From assembly GCF_001306915.1 (NCBI RefSeq), contig NZ_LJTC01000017.1, forward strand, positions 16,207-71,169: a DNA stretch of 54,963 nt, read 5' to 3'. Below, in pieces: positions 27,102-35,701 of this stretch; position 1 is the first letter of the stretch, and every line of letters begins with the position of its first letter. The notes under the pieces are model-generated. The model did no database searches, was not told the origin of the DNA, and saw only the letters and a list, made by a program, of their open reading frames with translations. Origin of the DNA: Pseudoalteromonas lipolytica (GTDB taxonomy: Bacteria; Pseudomonadota; Gammaproteobacteria; Enterobacterales; Alteromonadaceae). A program made the position numbers and the translations under genes.

Positions 27102-27295
27102 AAATTGTTTAAGTTTTTGTTATTTATCTAAAGCTTAGCCTTTTGTCGTAAATATACAACCTAGGAACTGTAACAATATCTAACGGATGGAGTACATTTT
27201 TCGGTCACAGCTTATAGTTGTAGACTTGAGTGACAAAAAGTTTGCATTTGTATTATGATATCACTTAATGCTTTTGCAGCTTAAGGATAACAACA

Positions 27296-29242
27296 ATGAT
27301 AAAGCAAAGTCTCTATATATCACTTCTCACAAGCTCTATGCTTGCTCACGCACAATTACCGCTTAGCGTTACAAGCCCTGATGGACAAATAACTGTAAAA
27401 CTCGAAAAACAACAAAACCAGCTTGTTTATAGCGTAAATTATGGCAATCAGGTTTTTTTGCAGCAATCAGAGCTTGGTTTAAATACCAACCTAGGTGATT
27501 TTTCACAAAGCCTCAAATATAAAAGCCATACAACAGCTTCAGTCAATGAAAGCTATAAACTGCATAATGCGAAGGTGAGTGACGTAAATTACACAGCGAA
27601 TACACTCAAAGCGCAATTTGAAAACCAAGACGGCAGAATGCTTGGCGTCGAGTTTAATGTGTCTGATAGCGATGTTGCATTTCGTTATCAGATATCGGGA
27701 GCTGAAACAGATACCCGTATCAAGGTGCTAGCTGAATACAGTGCTTTTAACCTACCAGATAATGCAACTACATTTATAAGCCCACAAGCCTTACCTGAAA
27801 CGGGCTGGATGCAAACAAAACCAAGTTACGAAGAGCCTTACACCTTTAACGAAGCCCTTGGAACACCGTCAGCGAATGGCGTGGGTTATACCTTTCCTGC
27901 ATTATTTAAAAATAGCGACAAAGGCTGGTTATTAATTTCTGAAACCGGTGTTGATAGCCATTATGTTGGCTCAAAATTAAGTGAAGGTACGAAAGACGGT
28001 ATTTATCGTATTTCATTTCCTCAGGCCGGTGAAAACAATGGCATAGGTGCAACTTATGCCGCTATGGCAATGCCTGCAACCACACCTTGGCGCACCATCA
28101 CGTTAGGAGCGAGTTTAAAGCCAATTGTTGAATCAACCGTGGCATTTGATTTGGTTAAACCACTTTATCAAGCAAGTCAAAATTATAAAATGGGTCGTTC
28201 AACATGGAGCTGGATTGTTTGGCAAGACCCAAGTATCAACTACGATGACCAAATCAAATTTATTGACTTAGCTGCATCATTAAATTTTGAATATGTATTA
28301 ATCGACAATTGGTGGGATAAAAACATTGGCCGCGAGAGAATAGCTGAATTGGTTAAGTACGCCAATGGAAAGGGCGTTGATGTTATTTTGTGGTACAACT
28401 CAAATGGCTGGTGGAATGATGCACCACAGACCCCACAAAATAGAATGAACAGTGCACCTGCACGTCGAAATGAAATGGCGTGGCTGCAAAGCATTGGTGT
28501 AAAAGGGCTGAAAGTAGACTTTTTTGGTGGTGATAAACAAGAAACCATTAAACTGTATGAAGATATTCTTACAGATGCAAATCAGTATGGTTTAGTGATC
28601 ACCTTTCATGGCAGCACCATCCCGCGTGGCTGGGAAAGAATGTATCCTAACTTCGTTACTTCTGAAGCGGTACTGGCATCGGAGAACCTTGTTTTTCATC
28701 AAAATTCGTTAGATTTACATGCCTATAACGCGACTATTTTACCATTCACTCGTAATGCTATTGGCGCTATGGATTTTGCCCCTGTGTTTTTAAACAAACG
28801 CTTATCGCAAGATCAAACAGTCGGCACTATTCGTAAAACCACAGATACATTTGAACTGGCAACAGGTGTGCTTTATCAATCACCAGTGCAACATTTTGGG
28901 CTGACGCCAAATAACCTTGCAGAGCAACCCCAATTTGTTATTGATACTTTAAAGGCGATGCCAACGGTATGGGATGAAACACGTTATATTGCAGGTCAAC
29001 CGGGTCAAGATGTAACGATCGCAAGGCGTCATCAACAAACATGGTGGGTAGCAGCCGTGAATGGTGAAAATAAAACCAAAAAATTCGATATCGATTTACC
29101 TATGTTAGCGGGTAAAAAAATCACCCTGTTGTTTGATAAAAAAGATGGCAGCACTGGTACTAAGCAAGTCACAGTAAGTAACAGTGGCAAGTTAACCTTA
29201 AACTTATTAGCTCAAGGTGGCGCACTGATTATTGGTCGCTAA
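27296..29242 (+). CDS. Glycoside hydrolase family 97 protein, secreted
   Basis: A 648-aa exported glycosidase with a signal peptide (MIKQSLYISLLTSSMLAHA). The N-terminal beta-sandwich (about 20-290, starting VTSPDGQITVKLE), the TIM barrel (about 300-560) and the C-terminal beta domain fit GH97, alpha-glucosidase or alpha-galactosidase enzymes. In the barrel, GVKGLKVDFFGGDKQE holds D408, and TSEAVLASEN holds E457; these are candidates for the catalytic pair, but I cannot decide from sequence alone between the inverting and retaining subtypes. Ribosome site AAGGAT. It stands alone, not in a polysaccharide locus. Confidence 0.87.
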   Translation: MIKQSLYISLLTSSMLAHAQLPLSVTSPDGQITVKLEKQQNQLVYSVNYGNQVFLQQSELGLNTNLGDFSQSLKYKSHTTASVNESYKLHNAKVSDVNYTANTLKAQFENQDGRMLGVEFNVSDSDVAFRYQISGAETDTRIKVLAEYSAFNLPDNATTFISPQALPETGWMQTKPSYEEPYTFNEALGTPSANGVGYTFPALFKNSDKGWLLISETGVDSHYVGSKLSEGTKDGIYRISFPQAGENNGIGATYAAMAMPATTPWRTITLGASLKPIVESTVAFDLVKPLYQASQNYKMGRSTWSWIVWQDPSINYDDQIKFIDLAASLNFEYVLIDNWWDKNIGRERIAELVKYANGKGVDVILWYNSNGWWNDAPQTPQNRMNSAPARRNEMAWLQSIGVKGLKVDFFGGDKQETIKLYEDILTDANQYGLVITFHGSTIPRGWERMYPNFVTSEAVLASENLVFHQNSLDLHAYNATILPFTRNAIGAMDFAPVFLNKRLSQDQTVGTIRKTTDTFELATGVLYQSPVQHFGLTPNNLAEQPQFVIDTLKAMPTVWDETRYIAGQPGQDVTIARRHQQTWWVAAVNGENKTKKFDIDLPMLAGKKITLLFDKKDGSTGTKQVTVSNSGKLTLNLLAQGGALIIGR

Positions 29243-29262
29243 CTGTGAGTTTATGGCTATAG

Positions 29263-29291
29263 TTGCCTTGGTAATTTGGGCGTGCTAAATT
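29263..29291 (+). promoter_or_regulatory. Promoter of the guanidine riboswitch-gdx unit
   Basis: TTGCCT (29263-29268) and TAAATT (29286-29291) with 17-bp spacing. The predicted start, near 29298, would include the whole riboswitch in the leader. Confidence 0.5.
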
Positions 29292-29318
29292 GCGCCGTGT
29301 GTGGTGATGTTCTATACC

Positions 29319-29374
29319 GCTTTAAGGACGACCTTAAAGTTGTAATTAAATTCGGGGACGACCCCATAAAGAGG
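29319..29374 (+). promoter_or_regulatory. Guanidine-II riboswitch (mini-ykkC)
   Basis: Two hairpins, each with an ACGA tetraloop, are the defining pattern of this class. P1 is CTTTAAGG-ACGA-CCTTAAAG (29320-29339) and P2 is GGGG-ACGA-CCCC (29354-29365), joined by a 14-nt linker. The gdx ribosome site AAGAGG (29369-29374) follows directly and the start codon is at 29381. The class binds guanidinium and turns on translation of exporters. Placing it right before a SugE-type gene confirms the call. Confidence 0.95.
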
Positions 29375-29380
29375 TCGACC

Positions 29381-29695
29381 ATGAATTGGATCCTACTTAT
29401 TGCTGCTGGCTTACTTGAAGTCGCTTGGGCTTATGGCTTAAAACAATCAGACGGTTTTACAAAACCCCTCATTTCATTCTTTACAATCTTAACCATGGCT
29501 GCCAGCTTTTATTGCTTAAGTGTGGCGCTCAAATCATTACCACTTAGTTTGGCTTATGCGGTTTGGGTTGGTATCGGCGTTATTGGCTCAGCAATAATAG
29601 GCATGACACTATTAGCTGAAGGCGTGAGTCTATTAAAAATAGCCAGCTTGCTACTGATCGCCCTTGGCATTATTGGTTTGAAACTCGCCAATTAA
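29381..29695 (+). CDS. gdx: Guanidinium exporter Gdx (SugE, SMR family)
   Basis: A 104-aa small multidrug resistance protein with four membrane helices. The ATG at 29381 gives MNWILLIAAGLLEVAWAYGLK with the conserved membrane-embedded Glu (E13). AYAVWVGIGVIGSAI is the family helix-3 motif. An upstream in-frame start at 29276 would translate the riboswitch and is rejected. With the guanidine-II riboswitch this is the Gdx subgroup, which exports guanidinium in exchange for protons, rather than a broad drug exporter. Confidence 0.95.
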   Translation: MNWILLIAAGLLEVAWAYGLKQSDGFTKPLISFFTILTMAASFYCLSVALKSLPLSLAYAVWVGIGVIGSAIIGMTLLAEGVSLLKIASLLLIALGIIGLKLAN

Positions 29696-29715
29696 TAAAT
29701 TTTTTACTGCTCCTA

Positions 29716-29753
29716 CTCAGTTTCATAACGTTAATTCAGGGTATGAGACTGAG
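29716..29753. terminator. Long hairpin between gdx and the tRNA array
   Basis: CTCAGTTTCATA (29716-29727) pairs with TATGAGACTGAG (29742-29753), 12 pairs with one G-U, around a 14-nt loop. It stands between the convergent gdx (plus) and tRNA (minus) units. No T-run follows on either strand; a transcript-end role is inferred. Confidence 0.45.
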
Positions 29754-29822
29754 AGCAAACGATTGAAGCAGTAGTGCGTTAAACAACTGAACTACATATT
29801 TTAAATTTGGAAAATTAAGAAT

Positions 29823-29907
29823 TGGTACGACCGACTGGATTCGAACCACCGAATTTGGCGTGGGTCATAGAGAGTGGTAGTGCTCTAACCAACTGAGCTA
29901 CATATAT
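29823..29907 (-). pseudogene. Degenerate tRNA-Val-like copy A
   Basis: The D-arm region, T-arm (GGTGG/TTCGAAT/CCA), 3' acceptor strand, and CCA match the functional tRNA-Val at 30147-30223. The 5' acceptor strand no longer pairs, and the anticodon arm with the variable loop is replaced by a sequence 8 nt longer that cannot form the normal stem. Not expected to work as a tRNA. Confidence 0.8.
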
Positions 29908-29930
29908 TTTAAATTTGGAACATTAAGAAT

Positions 29931-30015
29931 TGGTACGACCGACTGGATTCGAACCACCGAATTTGGCGTGGGTCATAGAGAGCGGTAGTGTTCTAACCAA
30001 CTGAGCTACAGATAT
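29931..30015 (-). pseudogene. Degenerate tRNA-Val-like copy B
   Basis: Nearly the same as copy A, with the same foreign anticodon-arm segment and a broken acceptor stem. It keeps the CCA end, T-arm and most of the D-arm; one D-stem base is changed (gttct instead of gctct). Confidence 0.8.
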
Positions 30016-30038
30016 TTTAAATTTGGAAAATTAAGAAT

Positions 30039-30123
30039 TGGTACGACCGAGTGGATTCGAACCACCGATTTTGGCGTGGGTCATAGAGAGCGGTAGTGCT
30101 CTAACCAACTGAGCTAGGGATGT
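30039..30123 (-). pseudogene. Degenerate tRNA-Val-like copy C
   Basis: The copy next to the functional gene. The T-arm here is identical to the functional tRNA (gagtgg rather than gactgg), so it is the least diverged in that part. The anticodon arm carries the same replacement as copies A and B, and the 5' acceptor strand pairs only in part. Confidence 0.8.
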
Positions 30124-30146
30124 TTTAAATTTGGAGCATTAAGAAT

Positions 30147-30223
<77 letters not shown>

Positions 30224-30271
30224 ACTGTAAGTTTGACTAAAAAGCCAATTTAGATTCAAGAAGGTAAATCG

Positions 30272-30348
30272 TGGTACAACCGAGTGGATTCGAACCACCG
30301 ACCCCTACCATGTCAAGGTAGTGCTCTAACCAACTGAGCTACGGTTGT
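30272..30348 (-). tRNA. tRNA-Val(GAC), second gene
   Basis: A 77-nt cloverleaf with encoded CCA. Acceptor ACAACCG / CGGTTGT, anticodon loop TTGACAT (GAC), and T-arm identical to its neighbour. It differs from the other copy in the acceptor stem and a variable-loop base. First gene of the operon, 48 nt before the other. Confidence 0.96.
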
Positions 30349-30393
30349 ATTTTGATTTAAAACTGTTGTTAGCGTGGCTAAACAACGGAGGCT

Positions 30394-30422
30394 AATATAT
30401 AGCGACTGGTTGTGTGAATCAA
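30394..30422 (-). promoter_or_regulatory. Promoter of the tRNA-Val operon
   Basis: On the minus strand TTGATT (30422-30417) and TATATT (30399-30394) are 17 bp apart. The start would be near 30387, giving a short leader before the first tRNA at 30348. Confidence 0.7.
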
Positions 30423-30462
30423 GCAGCTTTAGCTATTTTTGTGCTAAGTGCTGGTTTTTTAT

Positions 30463-31482
30463 TCATAACGGACTAATTTCGCACGTTCTGTAAAAACCTT
30501 GCCACCAAGCAACATGGCTTTTCGCAGAGTGCTTAAGACTTTGTAAAATTGCGTCATTACTTTCGCTATTTACAAACTGGGCCAATTCTGTGTCACGCCA
30601 TATTTGCTGGTAAAGAGGTTGTAGAGTTTCTAATCGACCCACTAAGAATGATTGATAAGGCTGTAGTTGCTCTAAATAAAACTTTTTAAACACATTACTC
30701 AACGTTTGCGCTTTTTGTTTATTCTTGTTTGCAGGGCAGAGATCATCTTTTGAATACTTCATGAGCAGCGCTGTTAATTGTTGATTGTAATGTGTTTGCA
30801 CACGAGCCGCAGAAATGAGTAGCTTGTTGTATTTAAAACGATTTAATACTTCGAGTTGGTTGATGATTTGCTCTGGCTCTATAGCGTTTATTTTGCCGGT
30901 ATTAATTTGATTGTTTAACTTAGCAATTTGCTCCATCGCGCTCACGGTTTCGCTAAAACCTGCGGTGTTTTCATCAATGTGTGTCGAGCTTAGCTGCCAG
31001 CTTTGCTTAAACTCGCTTTCGTTGAGCAGCATAGCTCTAAAGTAGTTAGCAAGGTTTGCTTGTTTTTGTATTGCGGTGAGTTTTATTTTTTCAAATAGCT
31101 CATCTTGTTCTTCAAAGCTTTCTAAGCACTCCTTTGCGCTTTGAATAAACTTAATTTGATAACTAAGAATGTTAGCAGGCGTTGCAGTTTTGCCAAGCTG
31201 GTTATTGTGCTCAGCAATAAGGGTTGCAAGTTTACACTGTCGTAACTGGGCAAGTTCAAGCATACCAATGGTTGCTTTATCTTCAGTATTTTCAGTAAAG
31301 TGGTTAACAGTTATTGTACTTGGTTTAGATAGCTTAAAACTTTCGGTTTTAAGCACGTTTTCTAATCGTTGCGCGTAGGTGTGATTTACATCACCGGAAG
31401 AGGGCATGCAGGCAATAAGTGCCACGCACGCTGTTGCGATGATAGAGTTTAGAAGGCTATTGGTTTTGCAAAAAAGGTGCAT
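30463..31482 (-). CDS. DUF3080 lipoprotein
   Basis: A 339-aa predicted outer- or inner-membrane lipoprotein: the signal sequence ends in a lipobox (VALIAC). The rest is mostly helical with many Gln/Leu repeats and resembles the DUF3080 family, found next to a MATE exporter in several Vibrionales and Alteromonadales. The function is unknown. Its start overlaps the end of the MATE gene by 26 bp, so the two are translated from one message. Confidence 0.82.
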   Translation of the reverse strand: MHLFCKTNSLLNSIIATACVALIACMPSSGDVNHTYAQRLENVLKTESFKLSKPSTITVNHFTENTEDKATIGMLELAQLRQCKLATLIAEHNNQLGKTATPANILSYQIKFIQSAKECLESFEEQDELFEKIKLTAIQKQANLANYFRAMLLNESEFKQSWQLSSTHIDENTAGFSETVSAMEQIAKLNNQINTGKINAIEPEQIINQLEVLNRFKYNKLLISAARVQTHYNQQLTALLMKYSKDDLCPANKNKQKAQTLSNVFKKFYLEQLQPYQSFLVGRLETLQPLYQQIWRDTELAQFVNSESNDAILQSLKHSAKSHVAWWQGFYRTCEISPL

Positions 31483-32815
31483 GTTTAAATCGCCTATGAA
31501 CAGTGAACATCAACATAATTGCTGCGGCACTTAACCCCACAATAATGCCTATCCAAAAGCCATGAGGGCCCATTGCTGGAACAATTAAATCTGTACGAGC
31601 AAGTACGAAGCCAAGCGCAAAGCCGATCAACCAATAGGATACAAAGGTGATATAGCCAATTGGTGCCGTGTATTTTAACCCCCGCAAAATACCATTGGCA
31701 GAAACTTGCAGGGCATCTGGTAACTGGTAGATACAAGCAAGTACCATGATTGAAGAGGCAAGGGCTAATACTTCAGGGTTATCAGAATACAATTGGTTTA
31801 TAATATCTCGGGCAAAAAAGGTCACACTTGCCAGCAGAAAAGCAATAATTGCCGCGAGAATATAACTTGTTTTAACGGCATTTTTTAACTGCTGATAATG
31901 TTGTTGGCCAAATAAATTGCCTATTCGAATGCTAATCGCAATTGAGAGGCTCAACGGCATCATAAACAATAAAGTCGTCACACTGGCTGCAATTTGGTGG
32001 CCGGCAACAGCAACAGCACCTAAGTGCGCTATAAACAAAGGAATACAGGCAAATAGCGTAACTTCAAAAAAAGTAGCTAATGAAATTGGAATACCCACTT
32101 TGGTGATAGTCCATAAAGTAGCGGGCTTTGGCGCTCTAAAATTTGCTAATAATGCTTTGGCATCAATCTTTCTATTAAAGTGACAATAAATAACCTGAGT
32201 TAACGCCATTGCTGTAAATACCAGTGCCGTGGCAATACCACAGCCCGCGCCACCGTAGGCTTGAAAACCTAATTTACCGTGTATAAATACGTAATTGGCA
32301 GGAATATTGACCGCTAAGCCAATTAAGCTAATGTAGAAAGCAGGTTTGGTCATTCCCATACCTTCAGTGATATTGCGGTACACACTGAAAAGTAAAAAAC
32401 CAAAAATACCCCATTTTACAAAATGAATGTATTGCTCAGCTAAATGGGTAATAGACTGTGAGGTGTCTAATTGACTAAGCACTGTATCAGCAAGGCTTGC
32501 CAGCCCTAAACCGATTATGGCAAGTACTAACGCCAGATACAGACCTTGTTGAAAGTAGTGGCTAATACCTTGTTTATCGTTTGAACCAGCAAACTGCGCT
32601 ATGATACCCGTTAACGCCAATAATATGCCTTGCAGTGCAAGCATTAACGGATTCCAAATACCCGTTGCAATAGAAAGTGCTGCCAAGTCTGTTGCACTTA
32701 CTTGGCCTGCCATCACGGTATCTACAACCGTCATTAAAATAAGGGTTACCTGTGCCAAAAAAACAGGAATGGCTAACGAAATTAACCTTTTGGCTTCCCA
32801 ACTACAAAAAGACAT
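31457..32815 (-). CDS. MATE-family multidrug/Na+ exporter (NorM/MdtK type)
   Basis: A 12-helix exporter, 452 aa. I place the start at 32815 (MSFCSWEAKRLISLAIP), since it aligns with the E. coli MdtK start; a start at 32860 would add 15 residues. VDTVMAGQVSATDLAALSIATG is the typical first-helix region (in two parts: VDTVMAG and ATDLAALSIA). It is divergent from ribE, as mdtK is in E. coli. The substrates cannot be told from sequence. Confidence 0.9.
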   Translation of the reverse strand: MSFCSWEAKRLISLAIPVFLAQVTLILMTVVDTVMAGQVSATDLAALSIATGIWNPLMLALQGILLALTGIIAQFAGSNDKQGISHYFQQGLYLALVLAIIGLGLASLADTVLSQLDTSQSITHLAEQYIHFVKWGIFGFLLFSVYRNITEGMGMTKPAFYISLIGLAVNIPANYVFIHGKLGFQAYGGAGCGIATALVFTAMALTQVIYCHFNRKIDAKALLANFRAPKPATLWTITKVGIPISLATFFEVTLFACIPLFIAHLGAVAVAGHQIAASVTTLLFMMPLSLSIAISIRIGNLFGQQHYQQLKNAVKTSYILAAIIAFLLASVTFFARDIINQLYSDNPEVLALASSIMVLACIYQLPDALQVSANGILRGLKYTAPIGYITFVSYWLIGFALGFVLARTDLIVPAMGPHGFWIGIIVGLSAAAIMLMFTVHRRFKHAPFLQNQ

Positions 32816-32909
32816 AAAATACACAACTAAATAAACAGACAGCCATTGTAATCTATTCATAGATCAATAAAAATCGCAGTTATCTATTTAATGAAGAAAA
32901 GAGAAAGCG

Positions 32910-33551
32910 ATGTTCACTGGAATTGTGCAAACGCAAGCCGTTGTGGTTGATGCTACTAACCAAGGCGGTGTACTAAGGCTAGCTTTACAAGTAGAACAGC
33001 AATACGCTGAAAACCTGAATATCGGCGCTAGCATAGCCATTAATGGTTGTTGTTTAACCGTGGTGAAGTTTGCATCAGACACTCAAGGGTGCTGTGTTAT
33101 AAATTTTGATGTGATTGATGAAACATTGAAGTTAACCAACCTAGGTAAGCTGGCTGTCAATGATACGGTGAATTTTGAACGTTCAGTGACTTTTGGGACT
33201 GAACTGGGCGGGCATATCGTATCAGGCCACATTCATTGTATGGCCGAGATACTTTCAATTAAAAACCATCAAGACAACTGTAAAATGCAATTAGCATTAG
33301 CAAAAGAGTGGCAAAAATACGTGCTTTATAAGGGATTTGTGAGCGTTAATGGGGCAAGCCTCACTGTAGGTGAAGTTGATGAGCAGGGCTTTTGGTTGCA
33401 CTTAATCCCAGAAACTCTCTCTATTACCAATCTCGATAATTACCGCGAAGGGGATAAGTTAAATATCGAAGTCGATCAGCAAACTTATACCATTATCAAC
33501 ACGGTCGAAAATTATCTCTCGCAAGAAGGACATATAAAACGAGCAAATTAA
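32910..33551 (+). CDS. ribE: Riboflavin synthase, alpha subunit
   Basis: Makes riboflavin from two 6,7-dimethyl-8-ribityllumazines. The 213-aa protein has two lumazine-binding barrels: MFTGIVQTQAVV at the start and a second repeat from about residue 98 (MAEILSIKNH, with GFVSVNGASLTV). Its gene pair with the divergent MATE exporter is the E. coli arrangement. No FMN riboswitch is seen in the short upstream gap. The 3' end overlaps the convergent CPXCG gene by 4 bp. Confidence 0.95.
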   Translation: MFTGIVQTQAVVVDATNQGGVLRLALQVEQQYAENLNIGASIAINGCCLTVVKFASDTQGCCVINFDVIDETLKLTNLGKLAVNDTVNFERSVTFGTELGGHIVSGHIHCMAEILSIKNHQDNCKMQLALAKEWQKYVLYKGFVSVNGASLTVGEVDEQGFWLHLIPETLSITNLDNYREGDKLNIEVDQQTYTIINTVENYLSQEGHIKRAN

Positions 33552-33751
33552 AAAATTTGCTCGTCGTCACTATCGACATGTAATTCGAGTTTGTTGCGTG
33601 CGTAATCGATATGCATATTCAAATGGATGGGATTGCAACATGCTGCGCAATCTTCATAGTAATCTTGGTCACCGTCACTTGCATCAAGTGCTACGTGAAT
33701 GTGGTGGCCACAGTGAGGGCATGAAATCCGTTGTGTGTATTGGTCTTTCAT
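33548..33751 (-). CDS. CPXCG-motif cysteine-rich mini-protein
   Basis: A 67-aa acidic protein with CPHCG and CAACC cysteine pairs, a small zinc-ribbon pattern of the Cys-rich CPXCG family (CPXCG motif-containing). The function is unknown. It is convergent with ribE (4-bp overlap). Confidence 0.85.
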   Translation of the reverse strand: MKDQYTQRISCPHCGHHIHVALDASDGDQDYYEDCAACCNPIHLNMHIDYARNKLELHVDSDDEQIF

Positions 33752-33857
33752 CAGCTTTTACCTTAATCAGGCATGCCTGAGTTCGTTAAATTGCAATCTT
33801 CATTAGACCCTAACTCATCAAAAATGAATCTAGATTTAATTAGATTGATATAACTCA

Positions 33858-33899
33858 CTAACCGAATTTATTTAAGCGTAGTGCTACCAATTCGGTTAG
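33858..33899. repeat. 11-bp inverted repeat in the spacer before the CPXCG gene
   Basis: CTAACCGAATT (33858-33868) and AATTCGGTTAG (33889-33899) are perfect inverse copies around a 20-nt loop. They lie upstream of the CPXCG gene and downstream of the kinase gene, both on the minus strand. It could be a hairpin in the transcript end or an operator; no T-run is adjacent. Confidence 0.5.
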
Positions 33900-33979
33900 C
33901 ATCTTTATTAATACGCTTTATAAGCTAAATATAGCTGTGTTTAGCGGTTTGTGACATTCCTTTTACAGTGATTTTTAGC

Positions 33980-34840
33980 TTATTTCAGGAGCTGATCAAT
34001 TTGTTGTTTTGCTTCAGTAAGATAGTGCCCTGCAAAGATATTGGCATTATTGAGCATAGGGTATAGTTGGTAGATGGCTCTACGTTGCTCGTAGCCTACC
34101 TGCAATGGGTAGATATCGTTATAGGCGTCATAAAAGCTATCGGGAAGTGGTGCATAAAGCTCACTCATTGCGATATCGCATTCCCGATCACCATAATAAC
34201 AAGCAGGGTCAAACACACTGGGCACATTATTATAAAAGCCCATATTTCGACGCCAAAAGTCACCGTGTAATAACGAAGGCTCTACAATATGGCTATGCAG
34301 TGCGTCTTTAACAAAAGCGATGAAGGTGTCTTGATTAACAAGCTCAATGCCTTTTTCTTGTAATAACTGCAATTGCCAACCAATGCGTTCTTCAGCAAAA
34401 AATACATCCCATTTTTTGTGCCAACGATTTGGTTGTAGAGTAGGGCCAAGGAAGTTGTCGTTATCTAAGCCGAACATGGCTTGGGTATGCTTTTGGTGTA
34501 AATGAGCAAGGTGTTCTCCCATTTCATGCCAATTGGTATGGGGCTGTTTATCAAGTTCTAACCATTCAAGCACGATAAATGAAAACTCAATATTGCAACC
34601 TGTGGTGATGCAATCTGGGATCATAAATAAGCTTTCTTGAGTTAACAGCTCTAGATTAAAGGCTTCGCACTCTAGGCGCTCCAGATCACTTAAGTGAGCG
34701 ACTTTCACAAAGAAGTGGTGTAAATCATCGCCAATTTGGAAGTATTTATCGTTATTGGGTGATTGTAATTGGCGCTTAAAGGTATGCTTAAAATCAAAAT
34801 GCATCGCTTGGCTAATCTGTTCATTCACCGAATTCCACAT
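33980..34840 (-). CDS. Fructosamine kinase family protein (YniA-like)
   Basis: Kinase-like enzyme that phosphorylates ketosamines on glycated molecules so that they break down (protein deglycation). The ATG at 34840 (MWNSVNEQIS) follows AAGGTGA and matches E. coli YniA; a GTG at 34852 lies within that ribosome site and is rejected. HFFVKVAH, LLHGDFWRRNMG (catalytic loop) and VFDPACYYGDRECDIAMSE are family motifs. 286 aa. Confidence 0.92.
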   Translation of the reverse strand: MWNSVNEQISQAMHFDFKHTFKRQLQSPNNDKYFQIGDDLHHFFVKVAHLSDLERLECEAFNLELLTQESLFMIPDCITTGCNIEFSFIVLEWLELDKQPHTNWHEMGEHLAHLHQKHTQAMFGLDNDNFLGPTLQPNRWHKKWDVFFAEERIGWQLQLLQEKGIELVNQDTFIAFVKDALHSHIVEPSLLHGDFWRRNMGFYNNVPSVFDPACYYGDRECDIAMSELYAPLPDSFYDAYNDIYPLQVGYEQRRAIYQLYPMLNNANIFAGHYLTEAKQQIDQLLK

Positions 34841-34952
34841 AATTTTGTTCACCTTTTAACCATATAATTAAACTATGGCAAAAAGACGATGAATTAACAA
34901 ACCCATAGCGTTAATATTGTTAAAGTTTATCGAAGTATTTATGAGGGGTCAG

Positions 34953-35648
34953 ATGAATAAAAGTCTCATTACTAACTTAGTGGCACTTGCCTTAGTATTA
35001 GTCGGATTTTTATTTGAACAAGCAATTGTGCTTTCTGTTGGTTTATTTGCGTTATCGGGCGCAGTAACAAACTGGCTTGCTATTCACATGCTATTCGAAA
35101 AAGTACCATTTTTATACGGCTCTGGTGTTATAACATTAAAGTTTGCGTCTTTTAAGGTGGCGATTCGTAACTTGGTAATGACCGAGTTCTTCGCTGAAGA
35201 AAAAATCGATCAGGTCATGGCGCTCGCTAAACCAAATATTGATTTAGAGCCTGTGATCAGTGAAGTTAATTTAAGTCCGGCTTATGACTCTTTAATTGAG
35301 GTTATCGAAAACTCTCAATTTGGTGGCATGCTGTCGATGTTTGGTGGCCGTGATGCGCTCGAGCCAATGCGCGAACCTTTCATTGAAAAAATGAAAGAGG
35401 CGGTTATTGATATTTCGAATAGCGACGAATTTAAAACCATTCTTGATGAAAAGCTATTTGCAAAATCTCACCTTGGTGGCTCATTACACAGTACAGTTGA
35501 GCGTTTAGTTGATGAACGATTGAATGAGCTCACACCAACCATGGTAAAAGATATTATTCAAACCATGATCAAAGAACATTTAGGTTGGTTAGTAATTTGG
35601 GGTGGGGTGTTTGGCGGCTTATTTGGCCTGATAGCTGCGCTAGTCTAA
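34953..35648 (+). CDS. DUF445 family membrane protein
   Basis: A 231-aa protein with an N-terminal double membrane segment (about 5-45) containing SGAVTNWLAIHMLFE, a helical middle part, and one C-terminal membrane segment (WLVIWGGVFGGLFGLIAAL). This fits DUF445 (YheB/YjiN-like). ATG at 34953 is preceded by GAGGGG; an upstream start at 34917 is less likely. The function is unknown. Confidence 0.85.
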   Translation: MNKSLITNLVALALVLVGFLFEQAIVLSVGLFALSGAVTNWLAIHMLFEKVPFLYGSGVITLKFASFKVAIRNLVMTEFFAEEKIDQVMALAKPNIDLEPVISEVNLSPAYDSLIEVIENSQFGGMLSMFGGRDALEPMREPFIEKMKEAVIDISNSDEFKTILDEKLFAKSHLGGSLHSTVERLVDERLNELTPTMVKDIIQTMIKEHLGWLVIWGGVFGGLFGLIAALV

Positions 35649-35662
35649 TGAAGAAGGAATTT

Positions 35663-35688
35663 GTAGCAGGCCTTCAAAGACCTGCTAC
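35663..35688. terminator. Hairpin between convergent DUF445 and DUF3718-like genes
   Basis: GTAGCAGG (35663-35670) / CCTGCTAC (35681-35688) with a 10-nt loop, midway between two convergent genes. There is no T-run, so it is a likely but not canonical terminator. Confidence 0.5.
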
Positions 35689-35701
35689 TGTGTATTCATC
35701 A

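Larger units (their letters stand above)
29771..30142 (-). repeat. 108-bp tandem repeat derived from tRNA-Val
   Basis: Three complete units start at 29819, 29927 and 30035, each exactly 108 bp, and a 48-bp piece (29771-29818) remains of a fourth. The next position in phase (30143) is the start of the trailer of a real tRNA-Val gene. Each unit has a tRNA-like body plus an AT-rich spacer (ttttaaatttgga). Units A and B differ at about four sites, B and C at about eight. Confidence 0.95.

Noticed and set aside
29276..29380. N-terminal extension of the SugE/Gdx protein
   Set aside because: The extension is the riboswitch itself; the ATG at 29381 has the ribosome site AAGAGG and the standard protein start.
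29771..30142. Three or four further tRNA genes
   Set aside because: Acceptor stems do not pair and the anticodon stem is destroyed, so these are degenerate copies.
32861..32909. FMN riboswitch upstream of ribE
   Set aside because: The gap between the divergent genes is too short and has none of the conserved RFN stems.
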